Assembly: GCF_025399195.1 (NCBI RefSeq)
Contig: NW_026252140.1
Span: 62,001-126,000, forward strand
Length of the DNA: 64,000 bases
From: Umbelopsis ramanniana AG
Taxonomy: Eukaryota; Mucoromycota; Umbelopsidomycetes; Umbelopsidales; Umbelopsidaceae
Direction of reading: 5' to 3'
Part shown: one piece after another, positions 34,889 through 46,400 of the stretch
How positions within the stretch are numbered: position 1 is the stretch's first letter
How the letters are laid out: the number at the start of each line of letters is the position of its first letter
Program-made: the position numbers and the translations under genes
Notes under the pieces: model-generated
What the model saw: only the letters and a program-made list of their open reading frames with translations
Told to the model about the DNA's origin: nothing
Database searches by the model: none

Positions 34889-36613
34889 TTATAAGGGGAC
34901 ATGTACGGCTCGGAGGATCTCCATGACAATGTCGGCAGGTAGAATATCCGCTGTTTCGTCCAGCATGCTGTTTATCTCGGATTGATCGTCAGAGTCTCCA
35001 TTATCGAGCAAAATTTTATGGCTGGAGGCTTCGTCCTTCAAGACCAAGCGATGGCCAAATACCTTTTCAGCAGCAATGGAGACGAGGTCCGGTGTGACAT
35101 ACTCACGTTTGAACAGGGCAGATAACGCTTTGACCACCAATACCAGATCTTGCGAAGCTCTGGCTGTCAGTCCACAATGCACCAGTCGATGAGTTCGAAT
35201 ACCTACAATGATGTCTCGAATGTATATTACAATATCGGCATTGACATTCACTCTGTTGATGCTTGCTGCGAGCTCCTTTAACTCCTTTAAAATCAAATGC
35301 ATAATACATGTGATGTTAGCGATAACATAAATGCCAGATAATCATATTTGCTGATCAACATACTTGGTGCCTAAATAAAATCTGTCGCTTCATGATCTGA
35401 TTGTGGCCATGTCTGGCATCAGCAGCATTTGGGGTATCTGATAAAGATTCGTCGTCAAACCGGTAGCTGACGAAGAAACGGTCGATCTTTGTAAAAAAAG
35501 GTTAAATGAATAGTTCTGATAATGCCTGTCCTGTCCTATTCATGTGGCGCATAACTTACAAGTCGACTGAGCATAGATCTTGGAGGAGCGTCTTGCGGCA
35601 GAACGGCAATGACAATGAAAGGACTGGGCACATTATAAGTCGCTGAATGGATTTTCAACTGTTGAACGATGATAATCTAGTATCCATCATACTGATTAAT
35701 TAACCGGCAAGTGCATCTCCTCCTTAAAACCAAACATACCTCTAGCAACGTAGCTTGCACTAAATCACTTGCTTGGTGTAAATTTTTGACGATAACAGCC
35801 TGAGCAATTCTTGTTGGAATGAAGCCTTTGGAGGAGTCACCAAAATCGGATTTTCTGAAACGTCCATATTCTTTGTCTTCCTGCCCTCTATAATGGTGTA
35901 CTGAAAGATCGTTTGACTTGCGATTGATCGTGAAGTCAATTGGACTGATGGGACCAGTTGCTCCTCCGTATCCAGAGGGTACACCGAGTCGGTTTCGACC
36001 ATCCACAGAGGATGTTGTACTTTGCCCAGCGGCAGACGTTCTTCGCTGAGTTAAAGACTTAAACATTCTCTCCTCTTTGCCATGGGGTCGCCCAGACGAC
36101 CCATTGCTAGCATGATGACGCATAGATTGGGTGGACGCTCCGCTGCCGGCCCAATTTGAGTCGTTGCTTTGATAAGACGAATATGAGCGATTGCTAGACA
36201 TCCTTGTCATTCCGTTCGGTTGTAGTGACATTGGATCCAGATTGTTCTCTTCATGTACAGGCACAAACAATTGTTGGACAAAATCTCCAGACGTTTGGTT
36301 GGGAGAGCAGTTGATATTGGCACAAGTGAATCCGAATACACTGGTGAACACCTATCCGAAAGAGTTTGTTTAATATATATCAATCACCCTGAGTGTACTC
36401 CAAATAAAACCCTACCTTGTTCGCCATGCTAACAACATTGGGAAGCTGATCTTCCGATGCGGTGAGAATTAGATGTCGACCGGGTCCGGATATCAGGCAC
36501 AATAATATAGAAATGAATAAATCCTGATTGAAGCTGACATTAGATTTCTGTCTCAAAGTTTGAATCTTATCCCTAATCCAATCCTTGGACTGCAGCTGTG
36601 GGTCATGTTGCAT
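34889..36613 (-). CDS. Degenerate MoxR/ChlI-like AAA protein
   Basis: Five exons (36613-36416, 36351-35740, 35676-35560, 35486-35364, 35284-34889) sum to 481 codons plus stop. The order matches a MoxR AAA ATPase: RHLILTASEDQLPNVVSM aligns with the P-loop strand and helix, QAVIVKNLHQASDLVQATLL with the Walker B and ALLE helix, then IHSATYNVPSPFIVIAVLPQ with the sensor strand. The lid follows: DIVIYIRDIIVGIRTHRLV, then GLTARASQDLVLVVKALSAL and YVTPDLVSIAAEKVFGHRL. The Walker A Gly-Lys-Thr/Ser and the Walker B acidic pair are absent, and an insert of about 130 Ser-rich residues splits the domain. It is probably a non-hydrolysing scaffold. Fungal relatives are annotated as magnesium-chelatase-like; function unknown. 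Confidence 0.7.
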
Positions 36614-37583
36614 GCCTGCCTTCCTAAGTGTAGTGAATGCAAAGATGTGGGAGGTGGAAAAGGATGTTCGGAATCTGAAATCATGAACTACCTAAATCAT
36701 CCATCCAACAAACAATGGGAGGAAGTTCCGAAGGGAAAGCGCAGGCTAGCATTACATTGACTCCATTGCATATCTGTACCTTTTGCATATCTCATGTATG
36801 TTAGAATTTACTTGCTCACCTCTGTCAGTGCATCATATCTGGTATTCGACCGTGCGCCAAAGCAGCTCTTGTGTCATTTCTCCAGCATATCATACAGATA
36901 TTTAAGCTTTATTTACAGTCTATCCCATAGAATGTGAGTTTTCAACCAACACCATGCCGAATATTTATTTTAAAAATGCATGCTTCTGCTAATCCATACA
37001 TCGACGTCAAAGTTCTGGATGGGACAGTCGCCAGCATGTGCTATCACGTAGGTGCAGTGCAGTGCAGCTGAACTCCCCTTGTGATATCCTTTCAAATCAT
37101 GCTCTTGGAGAATATGATTTGGACAGCGCCACAAACTCACCCGCAACACACATGCTGTTCCGATCGAGCAAAAATGTTACTTGTGAGAACAGACGCCAGT
37201 AGAGTGAGCATATTTCTTCAACTATTACGCAAACAGAGGGTCATTTGCCAAGGTTTCAAGAAATCTCCTATGCCTACTGCCAGGGCGTATTGGTTACTGT
37301 ACCATCATAGAGATAAGCCAAATCGATCCCTCCGTAACCCCAGTTTAAATGGCTATAGGTAGCTGTAACGCAGAATGGGATTTTTTTTTTCCCAGGTGTT
37401 GTACGTGGGCATACAGGAAGGCATTGATTCTTTGGACAAAATCTGGAAAAGCCCCAGAGTCTGATTTGATTGGTCAATGCAGATTTTCGTGAATAGCCCG
37501 TAAATGAATAAAATCGTATTCACCCGACATCACGTTTTGCATACTCTTTTTCCTCTTCTCTTCTTTCGTTATCGCTGATCACC
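36614..37583. other. Divergent intergenic region of about 1 kb
   Basis: Separates the MoxR-like gene (minus) from the 74-aa gene (plus). It contains a short GTGCA/GCAGT run at about 37052-37067 and a T-run near 37381. Short frames have no domains. Two promoters are expected here. Confidence 0.5.
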
Positions 37584-37934
37584 ATGAGCACCCTTCTACA
37601 AAAACTCGCTATATGGTAAAATGACATTCTGCTGCTTCTTGACGTTGCAATTAAACATTAACCACGTAAATTGATCACCAGCACGGTTATTCCAATCGCC
37701 ACCGTTGTAACTTATTCTAGGGCTGTCAATGCGGAAACGTCTATGACCCATCCACAAAGATTTGTAGCAAGCGGCTGTGATAAAGAAGCCCTTGAATCTG
37801 TTCAGTCAGAGTGGAAGATCCGTAACCAAGGAATTGGCTTGCGAGACGTCAGGTATGAGCTGCTATCATGACAAGGAAAAAAAAGGAGATGTAGACTAAT
37901 TTTTTGAGACAGACGCAGTGGTGGTGGAGTTTAA
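37584..37934 (+). CDS. Small conserved-looking protein, 74 aa, C-terminal RRSGGGV
   Basis: Three exons (37584-37615, 37682-37852, 37913-37934) sum to exactly 74 codons plus stop. The first residues MSTLLQKLAI and CTVIPIATVVTYSRAVNA make a single hydrophobic helix at the N-terminus with few charges, suggesting a mitochondrial or membrane protein. The middle is polar (GCDKEALESVQSEWKIRNQG) and the end is basic and glycine-rich (LRDVRRSGGGV). A short protein with a sharply defined glycine-rich tail split over an intron looks conserved, but I cannot name the family. It converges with the Myb/RING-like gene. Confidence 0.65.
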
Positions 37935-38216
37935 CGGCGAGCTCTTTTTTTCGATTTCGCACCACATGACTTGAATATCCGACAACATCTGTACATTTTT
38001 TCTCGCGCTGTCCCTGATTCCTCCACACCCCCCAACCAAACACGCAATGCACGCACAGCTGCTATGTTTTATTCCCTCAGCTATCAACTATTTTACTCTT
38101 CTTCAGACATCTTGTTGCTTTCTCTTCACATGTTGACAATCTTGTGTCTAGATGCACCGTATGATTATATATCAAAATTAAAAGGAGGCTTTAGCGAACT
38201 AGTGGCTGGAATAAAG

Positions 38217-40644
38217 TTATAAACCATCTCTCAATGTCATGACTAACCTATATTCCTCTATATTGTCAAAGTCCAGTATCACTGATAAGGTAAATCAAGA
38301 GGTGATAAGTAACCTATCTCTTCCAAAAGGGTCTCCACCCGGAAAATACTGTCCACTTACCAACGTCTCGTTTTGTCAGTGGTTTCTTGGTGAGGGGGCA
38401 AATATTACGCTTGCCCTCCCAGCTCGTTAAACAGCGCACCCAGCTAGTGTACCTTGAACGGGGAGTAAATTTGTTATCAAAAAGTGTGGGGGATGTGGGT
38501 GAGTGGAATACCCGTTCTACATACCCCATGACATGACCATACTTCGAGATAGCTGGTTTGACAACCTCATCCAGTGTGATAGGGTCTATAAATCCAGGCA
38601 AAGGATTATCGGGCTGTTTCTTCTCAATGCCCCATCCTGCAACGTCGTCGTCATCTTCGATGGTATCTTCAAAGTTGCTACTTCCTCCTTCTTCAGATGC
38701 ATTGCCGCTCATTCCATATTCGGCTACCAAGGCTGCCGCTCTTGTGCGTGTACGTCGGGTTGTCCACAATTTGGTGCTATAACTGCCAGAGTTATCATCA
38801 TCGTACCCGATAAGGTCATCTGAATCTTCTTCATAGTCGCTCATGCCTCCCCAACGATTCCGGCCACCTCGTCTCTTGCGTTTTTTACTAGACTTGGAGG
38901 TTTGTGGGGTAGGCGATGCAGAGGCAGAAGTGCTGGGAGCCGTAACTCTTGCTCGCACTGGTTTGGGTCGTGGCGGTGTGTCAGATGATGATCCATTACC
39001 ATTACCGTGATGTTTGCTGTGTGTACGGAAGGTTTTTTCAACCTCTCCATTCGAGTTTTTTTTGTCAAAAAGGTAGTGAGCCTTTCCGCGCTCATCTAGG
39101 ACGTAATTTGGATCATTGATCTGCTTTGTCTCCACAAGCAGTCGATAGAAGTTGGAGCACTTTTGAGTTTCGTCAATGAAGGGAGTCATCGTTAAGCCAT
39201 TGAAGATAGTGTATGAGTAAGCATGTTCAAGTTACCTGATAGCCAACACGGCCAGGAATTTTCATGGAGAATATTCCCCATTGACCATTGGCACCAGCCT
39301 CTGCCAACCTGGCATAGAAAAGTTTTTTCTCCTCCTTCAAGAAACGGTTATTAATGTAAAGCGCTTTCGAGTTTTTGAGTACCCATAAATTGCATACTTC
39401 AGTCCACTGTCCTTTGCGTTGTACTTCTCCGGGAGCGTTAAATCGATAGTAATAGCTGTTTGGATTTTGTTCAATCATTTGATAGGCTCGAATCCGAGCT
39501 TGTGACCATCCTTCAAATGCTTTTTCTGGATCAATCTGATGTTCTTGAAACTGCTTGAGAGCTTCGTCAAGTCCCAGACGACCACCCATTCGGTACTGTC
39601 TATCATCAGAAATACATGCCTGGTCAGTCTGCGTTATCTTCAGTCTTTACATGTCGGGGAACTTACTTCTTCGCTTGGTCGTTTGTAGTCTTTTTCAGTG
39701 TCACTGATCGCTTCTTAAGAAGCTGCTCATACGCAGCTTTCTGCTCATCTGTCATTGAAGGAGCTTAAAAAATAAAAAGTGCATTTGATGTTAAATGTTC
39801 TGGTTCAACCAATAAGTCGAGCTTTGTACTTTGCCTTACCTGCTCGCTCTACTTCCGGGATATGCTTGGTGGCTATCTGTTTTCGAATGCCAATCAAGTA
39901 CCCAGTCTGCGTTAGACGAACAATCACTTCATCCTAAGAGTATAACTCTTAGTATCAACATCAATAGTCAAATTGAAAAAGATGCCAACACAAACGCGTA
40001 CTTCATCATTGCCACAGTCTTCCAGCATTTCGTCAATCTCCTCATCACCAACGTAGTCAAACATGGCTAAAATCTTTTGTGATTTCCTAGCTCTTTCACG
40101 CCGTTCATACTCTGCAAACTGTCGCTGTTGCAAAGCTACTCGCTTGGCGATGATATCTTTTTCATTTTCGGTCACTTCAGAGCTAAACACGCTCTCTTTC
40201 CGAACGGTTTCAATATTTTCACTGGAAAAAGAAAGTCAGTTAGTTCAATCACAACATCCATTAAAAGTGGGTCTGTAAATCAATAATCATATCTTGCCTC
40301 TCCAATCGGTCTAATTTAAAGCTGTCCAACGATTTTTTCAGATCTTCTTCATCTTCGAACACACAAGGTTTTACGACTCGTAAATGGTCCTATCGATATG
40401 GATCAGTGTTGCTGCTCGTAACAATTCAAAGTCATTATCGTACCAGTATGGATGAAGGTTTGATAGACGATGGGACAGGAACTGTCTGCCAGTGTTGGGG
40501 AGGGCGCTTACGTTTGGCGTACCCTTCTACCAAACTCTCCTTGTCAGCTTCAAATGTCAAAAAATTTGACACAGACAATTCACATTTACCTTCCAGAAAA
40601 AACTTCGAAACTAGCTTTTCTTCGATGTCAGCGTTCTTCATCAT
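38217..40644 (-). CDS. CUE-like, Myb/SANT and C-terminal RING/U-box-like protein
   Basis: Multi-exon on the minus strand. It starts MMKNADIEEKLVSKFFLEG. A CUE-like helix bundle follows (DEEIDEMLEDCGNDEDEVIV, then RLTQTGYLIGIR). Next comes a SANT/Myb-like repeat completed by splicing: GQWTEEEKKLFYARLAEAGA, then NGQWGIFSMKIPGRVGYQ joined to CSNFYRLL. Then a basic linker (KKRKRRGG) and an acidic stretch. The end is a treble-clef-like segment, DPITLDEVVKPAISKYGHVM joined to GWVRCLTSWEG and ICPLTKKPLTKRDVVIL, which resembles a U-box with one Cys pair. A GTTAGT donor close to the stop means the last few residues may differ. Likely a nuclear protein, perhaps linked to ubiquitin; function inferred only from domains. 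Confidence 0.75.
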
Positions 40645-40726
40645 GAGCGTAAATATACAAGGAAAAGAGAAAAAGGCGTATGCAAACAGGAAAACGTTTT
40701 TTATTTACTATCGGCTTCTGTTTGGA

Positions 40727-40954
40727 TCAACCCGGGCCACCACCACCCAAGGTTACTTGGTGCGGAACTAGAAAGGATGATCAATGATAAATTTGGTAGT
40801 TTATTTTCTGAAGGGGGTTGAGTTCCACTTACGCCCGCATTCATTTTTGAAATGCACTTTTTGTAACGTAACTCGGTTTGTAGAGTTAGTTTAGTGATTT
40901 TGGTAAGATTGGAGCGCATTTCAATGGGATACTTCGCTTGATTTCGCTTGACAT
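40727..40954 (-). CDS. Candidate 33-aa micropeptide gene with two introns
   Basis: Three minus-strand exons (40954-40933, 40871-40833, 40767-40727) of 22, 39 and 41 nt join to 33 codons plus TGA. The product begins MSSEIKRITLQKVHFKNECG and ends LPHQVTLGGGGPG. Intron 2 has a strong GTAAGT donor and a CTAG acceptor; intron 1 has a weaker GTATCC donor, a CTAAC branch site and a GAG acceptor. No frame remains open through the locus, so it is invisible to ORF calling. The glycine-rich end looks like a preserved motif. It lies 82 bp upstream of the Myb/RING-like gene on the same strand and could instead be part of its leader. I do not recognise the family. Confidence 0.4.
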
Positions 40955-41931
40955 GTGTGTACCATAAACTGACAAGGAATTTCGAACGCGTAGTTCGTTT
41001 TGGGAGAAAAACGAGTTGAAGATTTATCAGTTTTGGGAAATGAAGCAATTTACTTTCTGTTTATCTAGAGACATGAAATGATGAAGGATATGGAGATCAT
41101 CGCTGTATTTCACTATTGGATGGTTTGCGATAAGTAATGTTAGAATGAGAATAGCCTGTGGGTTGACCAAGCCTTATTTCTGGCTGACTGGTCAAACAAG
41201 TCCTTTCCCATGCTCAAGCAAAACATCGTCATATCCCAAAACGAGCTATGCAACAGTCTTCCCATACCAATGTACGTGGGTCTCCTTACCGGTTCAGTGA
41301 GGAGCTTACTTGATTATTCTGTAACAACTGGGGACAAGTGTGACTAATGATATGCACAGAGTCACCCACAATCTCAATAAAGCTAATGATAGTCATCTTT
41401 CTTTTGTCTAACTGACGGTGTTTGTCGCATTCTTTGCGACTGACGTAAACGATCCTTTGTAATAGCTGAGGTGATATACCATTCACCACACAATTTACAG
41501 ATGAGCAATTTAAACATAAATAAGCACAAGATGGATGGAAGATATAATACTCAAGCCTACCAAGGCAAAGTTACTGCTTCCCGTTCATCTCACAGAAAAA
41601 GTATGCGTCAATCACGAAAAAGTAAATTTAGGATGGGCAGGTAGAAAACTGGGGAATGCAATATTCCCTAAATGCAGCCAGCTAATTTTTTGCGTATCAC
41701 TTGGGAACGCTATCAAACAAACTTTGGCCAGTGCATTTAAAAGTAAACTGCGTGGCGCGTTTTTACTCAAGGTATCATCAATCCACAAAACCTTTTTAAT
41801 CGCTACCACTACCTTGTCTCAACAAGCAGAGTTTTCTGCTAATTCAAAGGTCGTCCTTACCCAGTCCATTCATTTTACGCACTCCTTGAAAACCGCCATT
41901 ACCTCACCCCCCTCCCGCCTAGTAATTTACC
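40955..41931. other. Intergenic and 5' region, nothing firm
   Basis: Frames on both strands (41286-41489 minus, 41535-42020 plus) have no domain or convincing start and the latter overlaps the start of the next gene in another frame. A pyrimidine-rich stretch with CCTCCCGCC precedes the ATG at 41932 and is probably the leader. Confidence 0.4.
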
Positions 41932-43263
41932 ATGATGATGTGCAGATCGCCTTCTATACAACATGCGACTTCACATATGTCCAACGAAATTCAGTCAAAG
42001 GATTCCGATTATGCCCGTGAAGATAATCAGCAAATGCTGCAAAGAGTGCTTGACATTGTGGAAGAATTGTCTGCAAGAGTCGATAGTATTCAGTCTGGCA
42101 AAAGTCGCCCTCCTGTAGACATTTACAAGCCGCTTCCTAAAGTACGTCTTAGTGGAGTACCAACCTTGTCTCTATCCGATGAGGACAGTTCACCACTTCC
42201 AGCTCGGCACTCACTTCTTATCAACCAGACCCATTCAGCTATTCTAGCCTTGGAAACGCTTGATATACAAAAGCCTCTTGATCCTCGTCATCCTGATGTG
42301 TATCAGTCCTATGTGGACGTACTGCAGACATTCAGTAACGAAACCCTCCCAGATAATCTATCTTGGACCGCTAATACTGCAGGAAGTCAGATGAGAGAGC
42401 TAGATAGCCGTTCCATGGACTTACAATCTCGTTATGCCCAGGCATATCTTCTGATGCAGTGTACACAAGCAGCTGCTCGTAATCCAAATGACATTGGTAA
42501 ACTGATCGATGCTGTCAATGCCATCGCCCTTTATGATATGCAACGAGTCATTGAGATTCACAACGAGTTTCCATACAAGACCTTATCATCAGATACATCT
42601 TCAAGCCAGGACCACCTTCGCGACTCTGTGTCTACATACGATAGCTCCTATATCAAGGAGGAAACTCATGCCCCATTGTTCTCTCAAAAAGCAGGCTTAG
42701 CGTCAATGGAAAGCATTGAACTACAGCCTGCTGAAGACACTGCATCCAAATCAGTCTATTTGCCTTTGTTGGAGTACAAAGTCCAACTCATGCAGTCGCC
42801 TTCCGTTCCTTGCTTTAAAACTGCTGGCTATGTTGAAGAAGATGAAAGTATACCCATCTTTGACCACATTGAAAAGAAACATCAATCTATTAAGAAATGC
42901 CAATCAGCTTTGGAACTGGCTCGCTTTGCCCATGATGACGACTTTGACTGCGATCATTTACCCTCTCCCAGACCTCTGTTGGAGAATACAGACCCGGACT
43001 TCGATTTGCCAGCTAGGACACCTGTCGTCCTCTGTGAGGCGTTTAGCGAACCAACCGTACGAAGGAATGCCAGTGAATATCTCTATAAAATGCCAAGGTC
43101 TGATTCCTCTATATCCAGTTTTCGCCCCATCAGCAAGTCCCTTGCCTCTGCTAGAATACCAAAAGGCAATGCCTCCAAAAACCCAAAATTCGTTAGGTCT
43201 TTAGTCAAGAAGAAGGACTCTTTTGCTAAACTGTTCGCTACCGCGACCGGAAAACAGTTATAA
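41932..43263 (+). CDS. Hypothetical protein, 443 aa, disordered with helical segments
   Basis: A single exon of 443 codons. The start may be at 41932 (MMMCRSPS) or at the ATG of MSNEIQSKD (41977). Residues about 30-60 can form a coiled coil (MLQRVLDIVEELSARVDSIQ). Residues 130-220 are helical with QSRYAQAYLLMQCTQAAARN. The rest is Ser/Pro/Asp-rich and ends in a basic tail (SLVKKKDSFAKLFATATGK). No catalytic motif, signal peptide or membrane segment is seen. Codon use and the long open frame support a real gene; it could be a cytoskeletal or signalling scaffold, but no function is claimed. Confidence 0.7.
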   Translation: MMMCRSPSIQHATSHMSNEIQSKDSDYAREDNQQMLQRVLDIVEELSARVDSIQSGKSRPPVDIYKPLPKVRLSGVPTLSLSDEDSSPLPARHSLLINQTHSAILALETLDIQKPLDPRHPDVYQSYVDVLQTFSNETLPDNLSWTANTAGSQMRELDSRSMDLQSRYAQAYLLMQCTQAAARNPNDIGKLIDAVNAIALYDMQRVIEIHNEFPYKTLSSDTSSSQDHLRDSVSTYDSSYIKEETHAPLFSQKAGLASMESIELQPAEDTASKSVYLPLLEYKVQLMQSPSVPCFKTAGYVEEDESIPIFDHIEKKHQSIKKCQSALELARFAHDDDFDCDHLPSPRPLLENTDPDFDLPARTPVVLCEAFSEPTVRRNASEYLYKMPRSDSSISSFRPISKSLASARIPKGNASKNPKFVRSLVKKKDSFAKLFATATGKQL

Positions 43264-43499
43264 TTGTAGCAAACTGGAACCCAAAAAAATTAATTCTCTT
43301 CTCACAATGGAATTCCCTTCTGCAAAACAGCTCATCTACCACTAAGCGTTCATAATTTTGTTCAATCATATACTTATCCATAATAAACGTATCATAAATC
43401 AATCATTGGTTTCTAACGGACTTGCCAGAGTGACGTCAAATTGCTCCCTCCATTACCCGGAATCAAATGGATATCGCAGAAAATTAACCGAGTAGGCGT

Positions 43500-46400
43500 A
43501 TGTTTTCTCGCGTTTTGTTATCTTCTTGTCAGCGCTCGCTACGAGGACTCAGCAACCGAGCATATAAACCAAAGACATCGCCACTTACAGCAGTCACTAC
43601 TGCATTTCGACCATCTGCGTATTCAACACCATTTCGATACTTGTCCGCCATGACCGAAACTCCAAAGTTTACAAATCGCCTAGCGAAAGAAAAGAGCCCA
43701 TATTTGTTGGTACGTTTGGCTTTTACACATATGTCAAAATGCAATGGTAGTCGACTGACAGGTTTACAATGCCATGACTATTTTACAGCAACACGGTAAG
43801 GAGAACAACTCAGCAACACACAGCGGGTTTTTTTACCACGCTAACAAACTCGAGGCAATCATGTTTACTGTTGATATTCTTTAGCACATAACCCGGTCGA
43901 TTGGTATCCATGGGGAAAAGAAGCATTCGACAAGGCTGTGGCCGAGAATAAAGTCATTTTCCTCAGTGTCGGCTACAGCACCTGCCAGTATGTTTATTTC
44001 GTTTGTTCCTTTGGCGCTCTGGACTGCTCCTTTCCTAACCTTATTTGTATACAACTAAGCTGGTGCCATGTTATGGAGCATGAATCCTTTGAAAGTGAAG
44101 AAGTTGCTGATATCATGAACAAGTTTTACGTCAACATCAAAGGTAAACTTCCTGCTACATTTTTTAATTATAGACTCGAAGCGTACACTTAATTCTAGCA
44201 TTACAGTGGACAGGGAAGAGAATCCCGGTGTAGACAAGATGTACATGACTTACGTTCAATTGACTTCTGGAAGAGGTGGATGGCCAATGAGTGTTTTCCT
44301 AACTCCAGACAAATATCCCATCTTTGGCGCAACGTATTTTCCACCTGATGACAAACACGGTCGACCAGGGTTCAAAACTGTCTTGAAGAGAGTCGCACAA
44401 ATGTGGGAAGCGAATCCGGATACCTTGAAAGAAAATGCTACTGATACTATTGAGCAGCTCAGAAGTTATGCAGAGGTAGAGTACAATGTAGGTAATTCGA
44501 ATGCAGTCTTTCAGGTTACTAAATCATGTTTCCATGGAAGCAATCTGGGACTGGATCTGCTGCCATGGACTTTTCAAAGATTACTTCAAGCGTTTATGAG
44601 CACTTGGAGTCGTCGTATGATAGCAAGCAAGGCGGTTTCGGCGGAGCACCAAAGTTTCCTACCTCTTGCCAATTTGCATACCTGTTGGACTATCATCATT
44701 ATATGAAAAAAGAAGGCAAAAAGCAAGCTCAAAAGGCTTTGGATATGGTTCTTTTTACTTTGAAGGTAATAGTTGATTTATATCTGTATGTGGAATATCA
44801 GAGGTTCGTTTAATCAACTCTTGGCTTATATTGACAGAAAATTGCTCATGGCGGTATACATGGTAGGTGACGACATATGCTACAATTCCATTTTTAATGA
44901 CTAGATATTTAACTAATCTTATTGACATTTAGATCATGTTGGAAACGGATTCCATAGGTAGGTTGCAGTTTGTGAAATAGTGTATACACCATAGTTGTTT
45001 TAAGTTGCTGATTTACGCCATCAAAATGTAGATATAGCACGGACGATCAATGGTAAGTTTGAAAATACCTTAAGCCAGATTGTACAGTGCAGAAGCTAAT
45101 CGAATTACAGGCATGTTCCTCACTTTGAAAAGATGCTCTACGATCAAGCACAGCTCCTCTCAACCTATGCGTCTGCCTACAAAATCACTAAAGACGACTT
45201 CTTTGCGGATACCATGAGAGACATCATTAAATACGTCGAGCGGGATTTGCAACACGATGGCGGCGGCTTTTACTCTGCTGAAGATGCAGACTCATATCCA
45301 GAAAAAGGTGCTACCAAAAAACTTGGTATGTGGATCTACATATGGCATCTTCCATCATCTATTATAGCGGCTAATACATCCATATGAGTAGAGGGAGCAT
45401 TCTGTGTCTGGGAAAAATCAGAGTTGACAGATATTCTTGGAGAAGACGATGCTGATATCTTCTCTCATCATTATGATGTTAAGAAGAATGGTAACGTTGA
45501 TCCAGCACAAGACCCACATGGAGAACTGGAAGGCAAAGTAAGAAAATCCTCTCCATCCAAACCAATGTGCACTACATGCCACTGACCATCCTAAATAGAA
45601 TGTTTTGATCGAACGATCGACTGCCTCAGAAACTGCGAAACAATTCAATATTACAGAGGATCAGGTGAATGATGTTCTTAACCGGTGTAAAGACAAGTTG
45701 TGGGCTTTACGACTGGAGAAGCGACCGAAACCTCATAGAGATGATAAGGTGAAATATTGTATGATAGATGGTATGATGTTGTAATTGTGACATTAACACC
45801 TTTGCTCTCTCAGATCTTGACTTCTTGGAATGGTAATGACATATATGTAACCTAGAGTTTCCCAATCATACATGTGTATATTTCGCTGACACCGTATGGT
45901 TAATTAGGTCTTATGATATCTGGACTGGCTCAAGCAGCTCAAGCGTTACAAGACCCGAAGATTGGCCAGTTAGCTGAGAAAGCTGCCCTGTTCATCAAGA
46001 ATAACATGTATCAAGCGGATTCGTCTACTCTGATTCGAAGCTATAGAGAAGGACCATCCAGTATAGAGGGCTTCCTGGAAGATTATGCTTTTCTTATTCA
46101 AGGCCTCATAGACCTTTATGAAACTAGCCCTGACGAACAGTGGATAGAATGGGCAGACCAACTGCAAAAGAAGCAGGATGAAGTGTTTTATGACAGCAAA
46201 AATGGTGGATACTTCAGTGTAGCTGAAACGGACAAGTCGATATTGCTTCGAATGAAAGATGGTAAGGAAATGGACTAATTTGCTCATGATGGAAGAAGCG
46301 TCACTAATGATATTCCCTTTTCGTCCAACAGAGAGCGATGGAGCGGAGCCATCTGGGTATGTTATCGATAATCACTTACGCACTAGCGAACGCACACTCA

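Noticed and set aside
23743-36613. Possible functional cluster of lipid/peroxisome genes (App1, Pex39, membrane protein)
   Set aside because: The genes are interspersed with unrelated ones and transcribed in different directions, with no shared promoter motif visible.
41535-42020. 161-aa plus-strand frame
   Set aside because: It overlaps the start of the 443-aa gene in another frame, has no domain and reads like leader sequence.
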